DNA of 35,954 bases from Acidimicrobiia bacterium (lineage in GTDB: Bacteria > Actinomycetota > Acidimicrobiia > IMCC26256 > DASPTH01), in the NCBI GenBank assembly GCA_040880805.1, contig JBBDHW010000037.1, positions 45,460 to 81,413 of the forward strand, in the 5' to 3' direction. Position numbers and translations under genes: made by a program. Below the pieces are notes generated by a model. That model was not told where the DNA came from, searched no databases, and saw nothing but the letters and a program-made list of their open reading frames with translations. Below, piece by piece: positions 5,538 to 13,752 of this stretch; position 1 is the stretch's first letter; the number at the start of each line of letters is the position of its first letter.

Positions 5538-6833
5538 ATGAGCCGGATCTTCAGTGTCGAACTCGCGCGCCACGTCGGCGAGCGCGTGCGACTCGCCGGG
5601 TGGCTACACCATCAGCGTGCGCTCGCGCACGTCAGCTTCGTGTTGCTGCGCGACGGCAAGGGTGTGGCGCAGGTCGTTGTCGTCGACGAGGGCGCGCGTG
5701 AGCAGCTCGCGGCGCTGCTGCCCGAGACGGTGATCCAGGTGGAAGGCACGGTCGTGGGCTCGGAGCAGGCACCGGCGGGCGTGGAGCTCCACGACCCGTC
5801 GATCGACGTACTGGTCGAGCCTGACATCGCGCCACCGTTCGAGCTTCGGCGTCGCGAGATCCACGCCCAGCTCCCGACGATCCTCGACCATGCTGCGGTG
5901 TCGCTCCGTCACCCGCGCCGGCGCGCCGCGTTCGCGCTCGCGGCCACGTCGGTGGGCGGCTTTCGCGCCACGCTCGACGCGGCGAGCTTCGTCGAGGTGC
6001 ACACGCCCAAGGTCGTTGCTGCGGCAACCGAGAGCGGCGCGAACGTGTTCCCGGTCGACTGGTTCGGACGCCCCGCGTTCCTTGCGCAGAGCCCGCAGTT
6101 CTACAAGCAGATCATGGTCGGCGTGTTCGAGCGCGTGTACGAGGTCGCGCCGGTGTTCCGCGCCGAGCCACACGACACCGTTCGGCACCTCGCCGAGTAT
6201 GTGTCGCTCGACGCCGAGCTCGGATTCATAACTGATCACCACGACGTCATGCGCGTGCTGCGCGACGCGCTCGCGGGCATGGTCGAAGCGATGCGCGAGC
6301 GCGCGGCCGGCGTGGTCGTCGACCTCGAACTCGTGTTGCCGGTCGTTCCCGCGCACATCCCGGTGGTCGACTTCACCGAAGCGCAAACGATGATCGAACG
6401 CGCGACCGGAGAGTCGATCATCGGCGAGCCGGACCTCGCTCCTGCGCACGAGCGCTGGCTGGGGGAGTGGGCGGCGCGCGAGCAAGGCTCCGACTTCCTG
6501 TACGTCAGCGGCTATCCGATGGCGAAACGCCCCTTCTACACGCAGCCCGATCCCCACCGACCCGCGTTCTCGAACAGCTTCGACCTGCTCTTCCGCGGGT
6601 TGGAGCTCGCGACAGGCGGTCAACGAATGCATCGGCTTGCGGATTATCTGGCCGCGCTCGCGGGCCAGGACCTCGCGCCCTACGAGGGGTACCTCGAAGC
6701 CTTCCGCCACGGGATGCCTCCGCACGGCGGGTTCGCCATCGGCCTCGAACGCTTCACCGCGCGCGTCACCGGTGCGGTGAACGTCCGCGAGACCACCCTG
6801 TTCCCGCGGGACCGCAACCGCCTGACGCCATGA
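5538..6833 (+). CDS. aspS: Archaeal-type aspartyl-tRNA synthetase, probably non-discriminating
   Basis: A 431-aa class II synthetase. An N-terminal OB-fold anticodon-binding domain (about 1-105) is followed by the catalytic domain. Class II motifs: motif 1 near FVEVHTPKVV, motif 2 in VYEVAPVFRAEPH, motif 3 in GGFAIGLERFTAR; the C-terminus LFPRDRNRLTP is that of archaeal/eukaryal-type AspRS. It lacks the large GAD insertion of standard bacterial AspRS. The anticodon-domain positions that are Trp and Lys in discriminating enzymes are H24 (GWLHH) and P79 (QAPAG), as described for non-discriminating AspRS2 of Thermus. It should then charge both tRNA-Asp and tRNA-Asn, the latter for amidation by GatCAB, which is not in this window. 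GAAGG lies 8 bp before the ATG, and the T-box governs expression. Confidence 0.9.
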   Translation: MSRIFSVELARHVGERVRLAGWLHHQRALAHVSFVLLRDGKGVAQVVVVDEGAREQLAALLPETVIQVEGTVVGSEQAPAGVELHDPSIDVLVEPDIAPPFELRRREIHAQLPTILDHAAVSLRHPRRRAAFALAATSVGGFRATLDAASFVEVHTPKVVAAATESGANVFPVDWFGRPAFLAQSPQFYKQIMVGVFERVYEVAPVFRAEPHDTVRHLAEYVSLDAELGFITDHHDVMRVLRDALAGMVEAMRERAAGVVVDLELVLPVVPAHIPVVDFTEAQTMIERATGESIIGEPDLAPAHERWLGEWAAREQGSDFLYVSGYPMAKRPFYTQPDPHRPAFSNSFDLLFRGLELATGGQRMHRLADYLAALAGQDLAPYEGYLEAFRHGMPPHGGFAIGLERFTARVTGAVNVRETTLFPRDRNRLTP

Positions 6834-6875
6834 CAACTCGGGTACGCTCGCACGACTGACGGCAGCAGGAGAGAG

Positions 6876-7346
6876 ATGAGCGACAACGGCGCCGCTGCCA
6901 GGTTCCGCCTGGCGGGACCCGAGATCATCAGCGAGACGTTCGACGACGGGGAGAGCGTCGTCGTGAACCTCGAGAACGGCTTCTACTTCAGCCTGAACCC
7001 AGTCGGAGGTCTGGTGTTCGACCTCCTGGGTTCGGGCGTGTCGCGCGCCGCGGCCGAACAGGTGGTCGGCGCCCGGTACGAGGCGGCACCCGGCACCATC
7101 TGCGCCGCGGTGGCCGACTTCGCGACGCATCTCGTCGAGGAGGGGCTGCTCGCCGTGGGTGCACCTGCCGATGGGAGCTCGGCCGAGGACGTCGCAGCTC
7201 AGGTGCGCACCGGGGCGGCCGACGGCCGGGTGCCCTTCGAGAACCCCACGCTCACCGTGTACACCGACATGCAGGATCTGCTGCTCGCCGATCCGATCCA
7301 CGACTACGACGAGACGGGCTGGCCGGCACGGATCGACGAGCGTTGA
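6876..7346 (+). CDS. PqqD-family (RRE-fold) protein with C-terminal tail
   Basis: A 156-aa protein. Residues about 15-95 fit the PqqD fold that acts as a RiPP recognition element, with SVVVNLENGFYFSLNPVGGLVFDLL, then helices ending FATHLVEEGLLAV. A linker of about 25 residues leads to a tail, PTLTVYTDMQDLLLADPIHD followed by YDETGWP, which is not part of PqqD. PqqD binds peptide precursors and presents them to modifying enzymes. SD AGGAGAGAG lies just before the ATG, and a TACGCT box at 6843-6848 gives a short leader. It is followed 9 bp later by an HPr-kinase-like gene, a pairing known as the HprK-related/PqqD-related system of unknown product. The tail could be a fused substrate peptide or a kinase-docking segment; neither is proven. 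Confidence 0.72.
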   Translation: MSDNGAAARFRLAGPEIISETFDDGESVVVNLENGFYFSLNPVGGLVFDLLGSGVSRAAAEQVVGARYEAAPGTICAAVADFATHLVEEGLLAVGAPADGSSAEDVAAQVRTGAADGRVPFENPTLTVYTDMQDLLLADPIHDYDETGWPARIDER

Positions 7347-7355
7347 ACGGATCTC

Positions 7356-8417
7356 GTGTGCTCCCACACTGACTCGCCGAGCCCCGCTCAGCGGTTCTTC
7401 GACGACGCCCGCTCGTCCTTCGAGCGCGCCGCCGCACAGGCAGGGAGCTCCGAATGGCAGCTCGGGGTCGCCGGTCACGTGATCCGCATGCGTTTTGCCG
7501 GTGACGCCCTCGTACCGCTGATCACTCCCGCGCTCGAACATCTCCGCGTGCGCACAACACGGGAGGAGCCGGCTTTCACCGTCGAGCTGTTCGACACCGA
7601 GTCGACCGGTGTGCGCATGGTCCCCGCACCCTGGGCGCCGGACGCCTACGGCCCGAAAGGCGAGATCGTCGGCTACAACGACGAGTGCTCTCGCACCGTC
7701 TATCAACCCGGCGTCGACATCCTCCAGCTCTTCGATGCTGCGCGCGCCACCGCGGTGTACTGGACGCCGAGCTACCGGTACATCCCGTGGTGGGAGTCGA
7801 GCTTCCCGCTGCGCACCGCGATCCACTGGTGGACAACGACCACACCTTCGCTCCAGCCCATGCACGCGGGAGCGGTGGGTCGCGACGACGGTGGCGTGCT
7901 GATCGCCGGACGGGGTGGCACGGGCAAGTCCACCACGTCACTGGCGTGCCTCGACGGCGGCCTCCTCTACGCGGGCGACGACTACGTGCTCGTCGACGTC
8001 GACCAGCCCACGGTGTACAGCCTCTACAACACGGCGAAGCTCCGCCCCGAGAACCTCCATCGGTTTCCGCACCTCGAACGCCTGGTGACGAATGCCGACT
8101 CACTGAGTGAGCAGAAGGCGATGCTCTTCCTCCAGCACCACCGCCCCGAGCAGCTCCGTGCCGGCTTTCCTGTCCGCGCGATCTTGCTGCCGCGCGTCAC
8201 GGGCCGGCCGCGCACCCAGACATCACCGGCAACCGCGCGCGACGCGCTCGCGGCAATCGCGCCCACCACGATGTTCCAGCTGCCGGGCGCCTCTCCCGAG
8301 CTGTTCGAAAAGGTGGGCCGGCTCACTCGCGCGGTCCCGTGCTTCTGGCTCGACGCGGGTACCGAGCTCTCCGAGATCCCCGTCGCCGTCGATGACCTCA
8401 TCGCGAAACTGCGATGA
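7356..8417 (+). CDS. HPr kinase-like (HprK-related) protein
   Basis: A 353-aa protein whose C-terminal half is the P-loop fold of HPr serine kinase. M-H170-A-G-A precedes Walker A G185-RGGTGKST193, then YAGDDYVLVD (about 205-214) supplies acidic residues for Mg2+. The N-terminal 165 residues, with a Trp/Tyr-rich segment (YWTPSYRYIPWWES), are unlike classical HprK. Homologues occur in RiPP-type and exopolysaccharide clusters, where they may phosphorylate a peptide or sugar instead of HPr. The GTG start is 9 bp after the PqqD-like gene, and the end overlaps the glycosyltransferase start by 4 bp (ATGA), so the three genes form an operon. Confidence 0.75.
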   Translation: MCSHTDSPSPAQRFFDDARSSFERAAAQAGSSEWQLGVAGHVIRMRFAGDALVPLITPALEHLRVRTTREEPAFTVELFDTESTGVRMVPAPWAPDAYGPKGEIVGYNDECSRTVYQPGVDILQLFDAARATAVYWTPSYRYIPWWESSFPLRTAIHWWTTTTPSLQPMHAGAVGRDDGGVLIAGRGGTGKSTTSLACLDGGLLYAGDDYVLVDVDQPTVYSLYNTAKLRPENLHRFPHLERLVTNADSLSEQKAMLFLQHHRPEQLRAGFPVRAILLPRVTGRPRTQTSPATARDALAAIAPTTMFQLPGASPELFEKVGRLTRAVPCFWLDAGTELSEIPVAVDDLIAKLR

Positions 8418-9871
8418 GTCCTCAGCGTCCGTTCGTGAGCGTGATCACGCCGGTGTACAACGGCGCACGCTACCTCGTCGACGCGGTCACCAGCGTCGAG
8501 CGTCAGGATTACGAGCCGTTCGAGATCATCGTGGTCGACGACGGTTCCACCGACGAAACGCCCCGCGTGATCGCGGAGCTCGGTCGTCGGGTGCGCGCGT
8601 TCCGGCAGGGCAATGGCGGCCCTGCGGCGGCGCGCAACCGGGGTATCGCCGAAGCGCGTGGTGAGCTGCTCGCGTTCTGCGACGCCGACGACGCCTGGCC
8701 CGACGGCAAGCTGGATCTCCAGGTCGGCCGTTTGCAGCAGGATCCGGAGCTCGCCGTTGTTCTCGGGCGCGTGCAGTACATCGCCGACGGGGTCGAGCTC
8801 CCGAACGTGCCGTACGAAGACCCGGACGCGAAGGTCTTGACGCACGTGCACTTGGGGAGTGGCGTCTACCGCCGAAGTGCGTTCGAACGGGTCGGTTCCT
8901 TCGACGCGACGCTTCGGTTCAGCGAAGACGTCGACTGGTTCTACCGCGCCCGCGAGCTCCGTGCGAAGATCCGCATCCTTCCCGACGTCACGCTCTATTA
9001 CCGCGTGCACCGGAGCAACATGACGCGCGGGAAGCACGCTTCGGACTTCGAACTCACTGCGGTGCTCAAGCGGTCGGTCGATCGACGCAAGGCGGCGGGA
9101 CGCGAGGGCGTCAGCCTCGAAGGGTGGCGCGATCTCGACGATGTGCAGCCTGCGGGACCAAGGAGCGCGCTTGGCGAGCCCACAGTCAGCGTGATCATCC
9201 CGGTGTTCGACGAGACGCGGTATCTCGCCGAAGCAATCGACAGTGCGCTCGCACAGACTCATCGTCCCGTCGAGATCATCGTGGTCGACGACGGGTCCGA
9301 CGAGCCCGTCCGCCTGCCGGACCGACTCCTGGGCCGCGTCATCGTCGTTCGGAGCGCGCATCGGGGCCAGGGTGCGGCGCGCAACCTCGCGGCCGCGCGC
9401 GCGCGCGGCGAGCTACTCGCCTTCCTCGATGCCGACGATGTCTGGCTTCCCGACAAGCTCGAGCACCAGGTGGCCGCCCTCGGGTCCGACGACTCGCTCG
9501 ACATGTGTTTCGGCTACGTCGAGGAGTTCTTCAGCCCCGATCTCGAACACGCCGACACCTCGCCGGCTCGAATGCAGGTCTACGAACGCCGCGGCGCGTT
9601 GCCGAGCACATTCGTCGTGCGCACCCGCGCGTTCCGTCGCGTGGGGAAATTCCGCGAGGACGTGGTCTTCGCTGAGTTCATCGACTGGTACGCCCGGGCT
9701 ACCGAGGCGGGCGTCCGGGAGGTGAAGCTCGATCGCGTCGTGGCCCGGCGACGTATCCACGACCGCAACGCGGGGATCCTCCGCCGCGATCTCCGCGGCA
9801 ACTACGCCCAGGTGCTCAAGGATGCGCTCGACCGCCGACGGGCCGGCGGCGCGCCAACCTCGGCCGGGTAG
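8414..9871 (+). CDS. Tandem two-domain family 2 glycosyltransferase
   Basis: A 485-aa protein with two complete GT-A domains, about 5-235 and 256-480. Each begins with a VSVI(T/I)P-V-(Y/F) strand and has VDDGS for nucleotide binding (41-45 and 291-295) and a DAD metal motif (90-92 and 339-341). An acidic motif of the acceptor side is present in the first domain (SEDVDW, about 170-175) and less clearly in the second (FAEFIDW). The two halves look like an internal duplication, since the motifs and Arg-rich segments match in order. No membrane helix is evident, so it should act in the cytoplasm on a nucleotide sugar and an unknown acceptor. Its coupling to PqqD/HprK-like genes suggests a peptide or glycan product. 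Confidence 0.88.
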   Translation: MSPQRPFVSVITPVYNGARYLVDAVTSVERQDYEPFEIIVVDDGSTDETPRVIAELGRRVRAFRQGNGGPAAARNRGIAEARGELLAFCDADDAWPDGKLDLQVGRLQQDPELAVVLGRVQYIADGVELPNVPYEDPDAKVLTHVHLGSGVYRRSAFERVGSFDATLRFSEDVDWFYRARELRAKIRILPDVTLYYRVHRSNMTRGKHASDFELTAVLKRSVDRRKAAGREGVSLEGWRDLDDVQPAGPRSALGEPTVSVIIPVFDETRYLAEAIDSALAQTHRPVEIIVVDDGSDEPVRLPDRLLGRVIVVRSAHRGQGAARNLAAARARGELLAFLDADDVWLPDKLEHQVAALGSDDSLDMCFGYVEEFFSPDLEHADTSPARMQVYERRGALPSTFVVRTRAFRRVGKFREDVVFAEFIDWYARATEAGVREVKLDRVVARRRIHDRNAGILRRDLRGNYAQVLKDALDRRRAGGAPTSAG

Positions 9872-9879
9872 ACCTCAGG

Positions 9880-10704
9880 TCAGCGCAGGCGCCACTCCTT
9901 GCGCCCGCCGCCGAAGCGCTCCTGGCCCTTGATGAGCTCGCGAGGATCGCTGCCGATGCGGCACAGGAAGTTGGCGACCTCGAGCGCCTGTCGGCGTGAC
10001 AGCTCGACGCCCGCCCAGAGCGCCCGCACCGTCCCCTGGATGCCGAGCTCGGGGGAGTCGGCGATGGTGCGCGCCGCCCACGCGACGCGCTCGTGCAGCT
10101 CGGCCGACGGGACGACTTCCGACACCAACCCGACCTCGTACGCGCGCTGCGCCGACATGCGTTCCGCACTTCCGAGCAACGCCATCCGCGCGATCTCGCC
10201 GAACGGCATCTTCGGCAGCATCTGGATGGGCTCGTACCCCGCGATCATCCCGAAGGTCGTGTGCGGATCGAAGAACGTGGCGTGGTCGGCCGCGATGATG
10301 AACTCCACTTCCCCGAGCAGGTAGAACGCACCGCCGCACGCGATGCCGTTCACGGCACCGATGACCGGCTTCCACATGTCGTTGGCCTTGGGCCCGAGCT
10401 CGAACCCGGGATCGTCGTAGGTCCATGGAGTCGGGTAGCCCACGAGCTTCCCGGTGTCGAGGGCTTTCTGCTGGATCTCGGGGTTGAGCGACTCTTCGCG
10501 GTCGATACCCGTGCAGAACGCACGCTCACCGGCGCCGGTGAGCACCGCGACCCGCACGTCGTCGTTCCAGCGCATCCCGCGCCACACGGACTGGAGCTCG
10601 TCGCGCATCTTCTGGTTGAACGCGTTGAGCACGTCGGGACGGTTCAGCGTGACCCACGCGATGCCGTCGTCTTCTTCGTAGGTGATCGTTTCGAAGTCGC
10701 TCAC
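9880..10704 (-). CDS. Crotonase-family protein lacking both hydratase glutamates
   Basis: A 274-aa enoyl-CoA hydratase/isomerase-fold protein. The oxyanion-hole segments are visible (AFCTGIDRE near 63-71, and NGIACGGAF near 120-127). The two glutamates that activate water in true hydratases are replaced: Y128 in the GGAFYLL segment and H148 in DPHTTFG. The DPH motif is common in actinobacterial crotonases of uncertain reaction, so hydration is not the safe call; isomerisation, hydrolysis or C-C cleavage of a CoA ester are alternatives. It ends 9 bp from the convergent glycosyltransferase and lies 61 bp downstream of the ABC substrate-binding protein on the same strand. Confidence 0.85.
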   Translation of the reverse strand: MSDFETITYEEDDGIAWVTLNRPDVLNAFNQKMRDELQSVWRGMRWNDDVRVAVLTGAGERAFCTGIDREESLNPEIQQKALDTGKLVGYPTPWTYDDPGFELGPKANDMWKPVIGAVNGIACGGAFYLLGEVEFIIAADHATFFDPHTTFGMIAGYEPIQMLPKMPFGEIARMALLGSAERMSAQRAYEVGLVSEVVPSAELHERVAWAARTIADSPELGIQGTVRALWAGVELSRRQALEVANFLCRIGSDPRELIKGQERFGGGRKEWRLR

Positions 10705-10765
10705 GGCGGCACACTACGCCGAGACGGGGGGAGCCGGCTGGGTGCCGGCTCCCCTGCACGTCTCG

Positions 10766-12067
10766 CTACTGCGCGGGTGGAGCCGTCGTGGTGGTGACCG
10801 CGGTCGACTCCTGGATGAGCTTGCTCGGCCACGGTGTGGCCGCGGGCTTGCCCTTCGGTGGGAAGAGCACGAACTTGCCGTTCTTGACCTGCACGTACCA
10901 ACCGCAGCCGACGTCGGACGCCTGGCCGTAGGTCTCGAGGCTGATGTCGATCGGCCGGCACGAGAGGCCTGCCTGGTCATAGGTCTTGGTCTTGCGGAGG
11001 TTCGCTGCGTACGCGTCCCGGGTGGGCGGATTGCCGGCGTTCTGGAGACCCTTGATCGCCAGGTCGCAGGTGATGTATCCGGTGTACACGCCGAAGTCGG
11101 GAATCTCGGTGAAGCCGACCTTCTTGAGGTCGGCCTGGAGCTGCTTCGTAGCCTTGGTCTTCAGCTCCACCGGCGCGAAACCGGTGGCCAGGATGACCTC
11201 CGGGCCGAAGGTCTTGGCGACCGGCTGATCGAGCAACGCTTGCCCGTAACCCGTGGCGAGCACCGTCGACTTCATCTTCACGCCGTTCTGTGCGAGGCCC
11301 TGCACCACGGCGATGTTGGAGGAGGCAACCATCGGCAGATAGACCGCGTCGGCCCCGGCGTTCTTGATCCCGAGCACCAGCGGACCGACCTCGGTGCTGC
11401 CGAAGTCGACCGTGGTGTTCGTGTAGACGGCCTCGAGCCCGACCTTGGGCACCGCGAACTTCTGGAGGTTCTCCGCCGCCGCGGTCGACGACGCCGAGAT
11501 GCCATAGGCCAGCGCGGCGACCTTCGAAGCGCCCATCGCCTTCATCACCTTCGGCAGCCCGTCGTAGGTGACCCCGTTGACATTGATGACGTTGCCCAGC
11601 GCCGAGATGATCTTCTCGTTGCCCGCTGTGCCGTAGTACGTGCCGTCGTATCCACCGTTGACCATGGGGACGCCGGCGTCGAGGAGGAACTTGTAGGTCA
11701 GGAAGGCGAAGGACGAGTTGTTCACCACCATGAACACGTGCTTGTTCTGCACCAAGTCCTGGGCGCCGGTCTTGTTCGTTGCCGACGACTGGTCGTCGAC
11801 GTACTCCACGTCGACCTTCCGCCCGTTCACGCCGCCCTTGGCGTTCTCGCGCGCGACGCGGGCCTGGCAGCCCTTGTCGGCGTTCAGGAAGGTGGATCCG
11901 GCCACGCCGGTCTTCGAGAAGATGTAGCCGATCTTGATGCTCTTCGCGGTGACCCCGTCGTCGAGAGCGGCAGCTGCACCTGCGCTGCTGAGACCCGACG
12001 TTGCCAGGGCACCGACCAGGGCGGCAAACACCACCGAGGTAAGCAGTCGCCTTCTCACGTTACGCAC
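10766..12067 (-). CDS. Branched-chain-amino-acid-type ABC transporter substrate-binding protein
   Basis: A 433-aa extracytoplasmic type I periplasmic-binding fold (Peripla_BP_6). An Arg-rich N-terminus and hydrophobic segment (LLTSVVFAALVGALATSG) form a Sec signal peptide ending near AGAAA. The mature domain starts VTAKSIKIGYIFSKTG, typical of LivK-like proteins, and ends with a Thr/Pro-rich tail (TAVTTTTAPPAQ). GTG 12067 is preferred over the upstream start at 12094 because AGGGGG sits about 7 bp before it. It follows livF by 102 bp and completes the importer. Binding proteins of this class in catabolic regions often take up aromatic or steroid-like acids, so the ligand need not be an amino acid. 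Confidence 0.88.
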   Translation of the reverse strand: MRNVRRRLLTSVVFAALVGALATSGLSSAGAAAALDDGVTAKSIKIGYIFSKTGVAGSTFLNADKGCQARVARENAKGGVNGRKVDVEYVDDQSSATNKTGAQDLVQNKHVFMVVNNSSFAFLTYKFLLDAGVPMVNGGYDGTYYGTAGNEKIISALGNVINVNGVTYDGLPKVMKAMGASKVAALAYGISASSTAAAENLQKFAVPKVGLEAVYTNTTVDFGSTEVGPLVLGIKNAGADAVYLPMVASSNIAVVQGLAQNGVKMKSTVLATGYGQALLDQPVAKTFGPEVILATGFAPVELKTKATKQLQADLKKVGFTEIPDFGVYTGYITCDLAIKGLQNAGNPPTRDAYAANLRKTKTYDQAGLSCRPIDISLETYGQASDVGCGWYVQVKNGKFVLFPPKGKPAATPWPSKLIQESTAVTTTTAPPAQ

Positions 12068-12098
12068 CGGGAACCCCCTATGGTCCGAAAACACGCTC

Positions 12099-12113
12099 TT
12101 GGGCTTCGCCCAA
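12099..12113 (-). terminator. Short perfect hairpin between livF and the binding-protein gene
   Basis: TTGGGC-TTC-GCCCAA is a perfect 6-bp stem with a 3-base loop in the leader of the binding-protein gene. On the minus strand it is followed by GAGCGTGTTTT. It could act as a weak attenuator or as an mRNA-stability element that sets different levels of binding protein and permease. The U-run is too short and too distant for a confident terminator call. Confidence 0.35.
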
Positions 12114-12169
12114 TCTTGATCGCACCGTACCGCAAGCTCGTCCGGTTGTCACCGCGGGGCGCTGCCGGC

Positions 12170-12898
12170 TCAGCTCATGGCGTCGGCGGCTTCGCCGAGA
12201 TAGCGGTCGAGCACCTCCTGCCGTGCGTTTGCCGCGGGTCCCGACCAGGCGACCGATCCCTGCCGCAGGATCACGCAACTGCTGGCCAACGCGAGCGCAC
12301 GGTGGATGAACTGCTCGATGAGCACGATGGTGACGCCGCTCTTGCTGGCCCGTTCGATGTTCTCGAAGACGAATTCGACGACGAGTGGGGCGAGCCCGAG
12401 CGACATCTCGTCGGCGATGATGAGCCGAGGCGGCACCGCCAGGGCGCGGGCGAGGGCCAGCATCTGCTGCTCGCCCCCCGAGAGCGTGCCGGCGCGCTGC
12501 GTGCGCCGATCGCCGAGCGCGGGGAACAGTTCGTACGCGAGTGCTATGGCGGATCGGCGCTCGTCGGTGCTCCCGACCCTGCGCACGGCCATGCGGAGGT
12601 TCTCCTGCACGGACAGCCCCGGAAAGATCCCCCGACCCTCCGGGATGTGGACGAGACCGGCGCGGCGAATCCGGTGCGGGTGCCACTTGGTGATGTCTTG
12701 GCCGTCGAAGGTGACCGTCCCCGCGAACGCGGGCACCAACCCGGATACCGTGCGAGCCAACGTGCTCTTCCCCGCGCCGTTGGCGCCGAGCACCGCCACG
12801 ACCCCACCCTCCGGCACGTCGATCGACACGTCGAAGAGTGCCTGGACGGATGCATACCGGACGCTCAGGCCAACGACTGAGAGGAGCGCATCGCTCAC
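12170..12898 (-). CDS. livF: ABC transporter ATP-binding protein, LivF type
   Basis: A 242-aa cytoplasmic ATPase of the branched-chain amino acid/HAAT importer family. Walker A is G38-ANGAGKST46, the signature is LSGGEQQ, and Walker B is PRLIIADE followed by the MSLGLAP D-loop region. The motif IPEGRGIFPGLSVQENL is diagnostic of LivF. The GTG start overlaps the livG stop by 4 bp. It pairs with LivG beneath the fused permease. The gene order on the minus strand is livHM, livG, livF, binding protein. Confidence 0.92.
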   Translation of the reverse strand: MSDALLSVVGLSVRYASVQALFDVSIDVPEGGVVAVLGANGAGKSTLARTVSGLVPAFAGTVTFDGQDITKWHPHRIRRAGLVHIPEGRGIFPGLSVQENLRMAVRRVGSTDERRSAIALAYELFPALGDRRTQRAGTLSGGEQQMLALARALAVPPRLIIADEMSLGLAPLVVEFVFENIERASKSGVTIVLIEQFIHRALALASSCVILRQGSVAWSGPAANARQEVLDRYLGEAADAMS

Positions 12899-13752
12899 GA
12901 CTGCGCACCTCCGGCTACTCCACCGCCGGTTCCTTCGATGGCCTCGTCGTCACCGAGATACGCGCTGCGCACCGCCGGATCGTTCCGGATCTTGTCCGGT
13001 GTTCCCTGAGCGATGCAGATGCCGAAGTCGAGCACCGACACGAAGCTCGACAATCCGAGCACCATGGCGACGTCGTGCTCGACGAGGAGCATCGAGACCT
13101 TCTCCTCTTCGACGACGCGGCGCAGCGCGGAGCCGAGCTGGGCTGTCTCGTGACCGTCCAGGCCTGACGACGGCTCGTCGAGCAACACCACCGACGGCAC
13201 GGTGGCGAGCGCCCGTGCCACCTCCACCCGGCGCGCCGTTCCCAGTGGGAGCGATGCGGCGGGCGTCTTGGCGACACTCGCGAGCCCGAGCAGTTCGACG
13301 AGATAGTCGACTCGCTCCTTCTCCTCGCTGGTTTCGCGGTGCAGCGCACCTGCAGTGAGCAGATCGCTCCAGAGCCGGTTGCGTGCCTTTCGGATCCGGT
13401 ACCCCAGCACGACGTGTTCCCGGACGGTCAGACCCATGAACAGCTCGAGTTGTTGGAAGGTCCGGGCGAGCCCGAGACGCGCGCGTTTGGCGGGCGTGGA
13501 GTTCGTGATTCGTCGGTCGCCGAGGAACACCTCGCCGTGCTGCGGTCGTAACAGCCCGGAGATCACATGGAACAGCGTCGTCTTGCCCGCTCCGTTCGGT
13601 CCCACGAGGCCGACGATCGTGGCCGGTGGCACCCTGATGCTCACGTCGGACAACGCGACCAGGCCGCCGAAGCGAACGGTGACCTCGCGTGCTTCGAGCA
13701 CGGCAACTTGCTCGACGTCGCGCGTCGCGTCGGCGGCTTCGGTGAGGCTCAC
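12895..13752 (-). CDS. livG: ABC transporter ATP-binding protein, LivG type
   Basis: A 285-aa ATPase partner of LivF. Walker A is G51-PNGAGKTT59, the Q-loop region is LARTFQQLELF, the signature is the LivG variant LPLGTARRVEVARAL, and Walker B is PSVVLLDEPSSGLD. The C-terminal SVLDFGICIAQGTPDKIRND segment is typical of LivG. About 18 extra residues precede the first beta strand. The GTG start overlaps the permease stop by 4 bp (GTGA), as livF does with livG, indicating a translationally coupled operon. Confidence 0.92.
   Translation of the reverse strand: MSLTEAADATRDVEQVAVLEAREVTVRFGGLVALSDVSIRVPPATIVGLVGPNGAGKTTLFHVISGLLRPQHGEVFLGDRRITNSTPAKRARLGLARTFQQLELFMGLTVREHVVLGYRIRKARNRLWSDLLTAGALHRETSEEKERVDYLVELLGLASVAKTPAASLPLGTARRVEVARALATVPSVVLLDEPSSGLDGHETAQLGSALRRVVEEEKVSMLLVEHDVAMVLGLSSFVSVLDFGICIAQGTPDKIRNDPAVRSAYLGDDEAIEGTGGGVAGGAQS

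Noticed and set aside
4794-5540. A frameshifted or truncated clpC
   Set aside because: No AAA+ coding remnants follow in any frame. The downstream sequence folds as a T-box, and the protein has its own acidic tail and stop.
5604-7865. A 753-aa minus-strand open frame opposite aspS, pqqD-like and hprK-like genes
   Set aside because: It is a high-GC antisense shadow. The plus strand carries complete catalytic motifs and the T-box, while the minus product is Arg/His-rich with no recognisable domain.
10682-12880. A 732-aa plus-strand frame opposite the binding protein and livF
   Set aside because: It is antisense to two well-supported genes and has no domain signatures.
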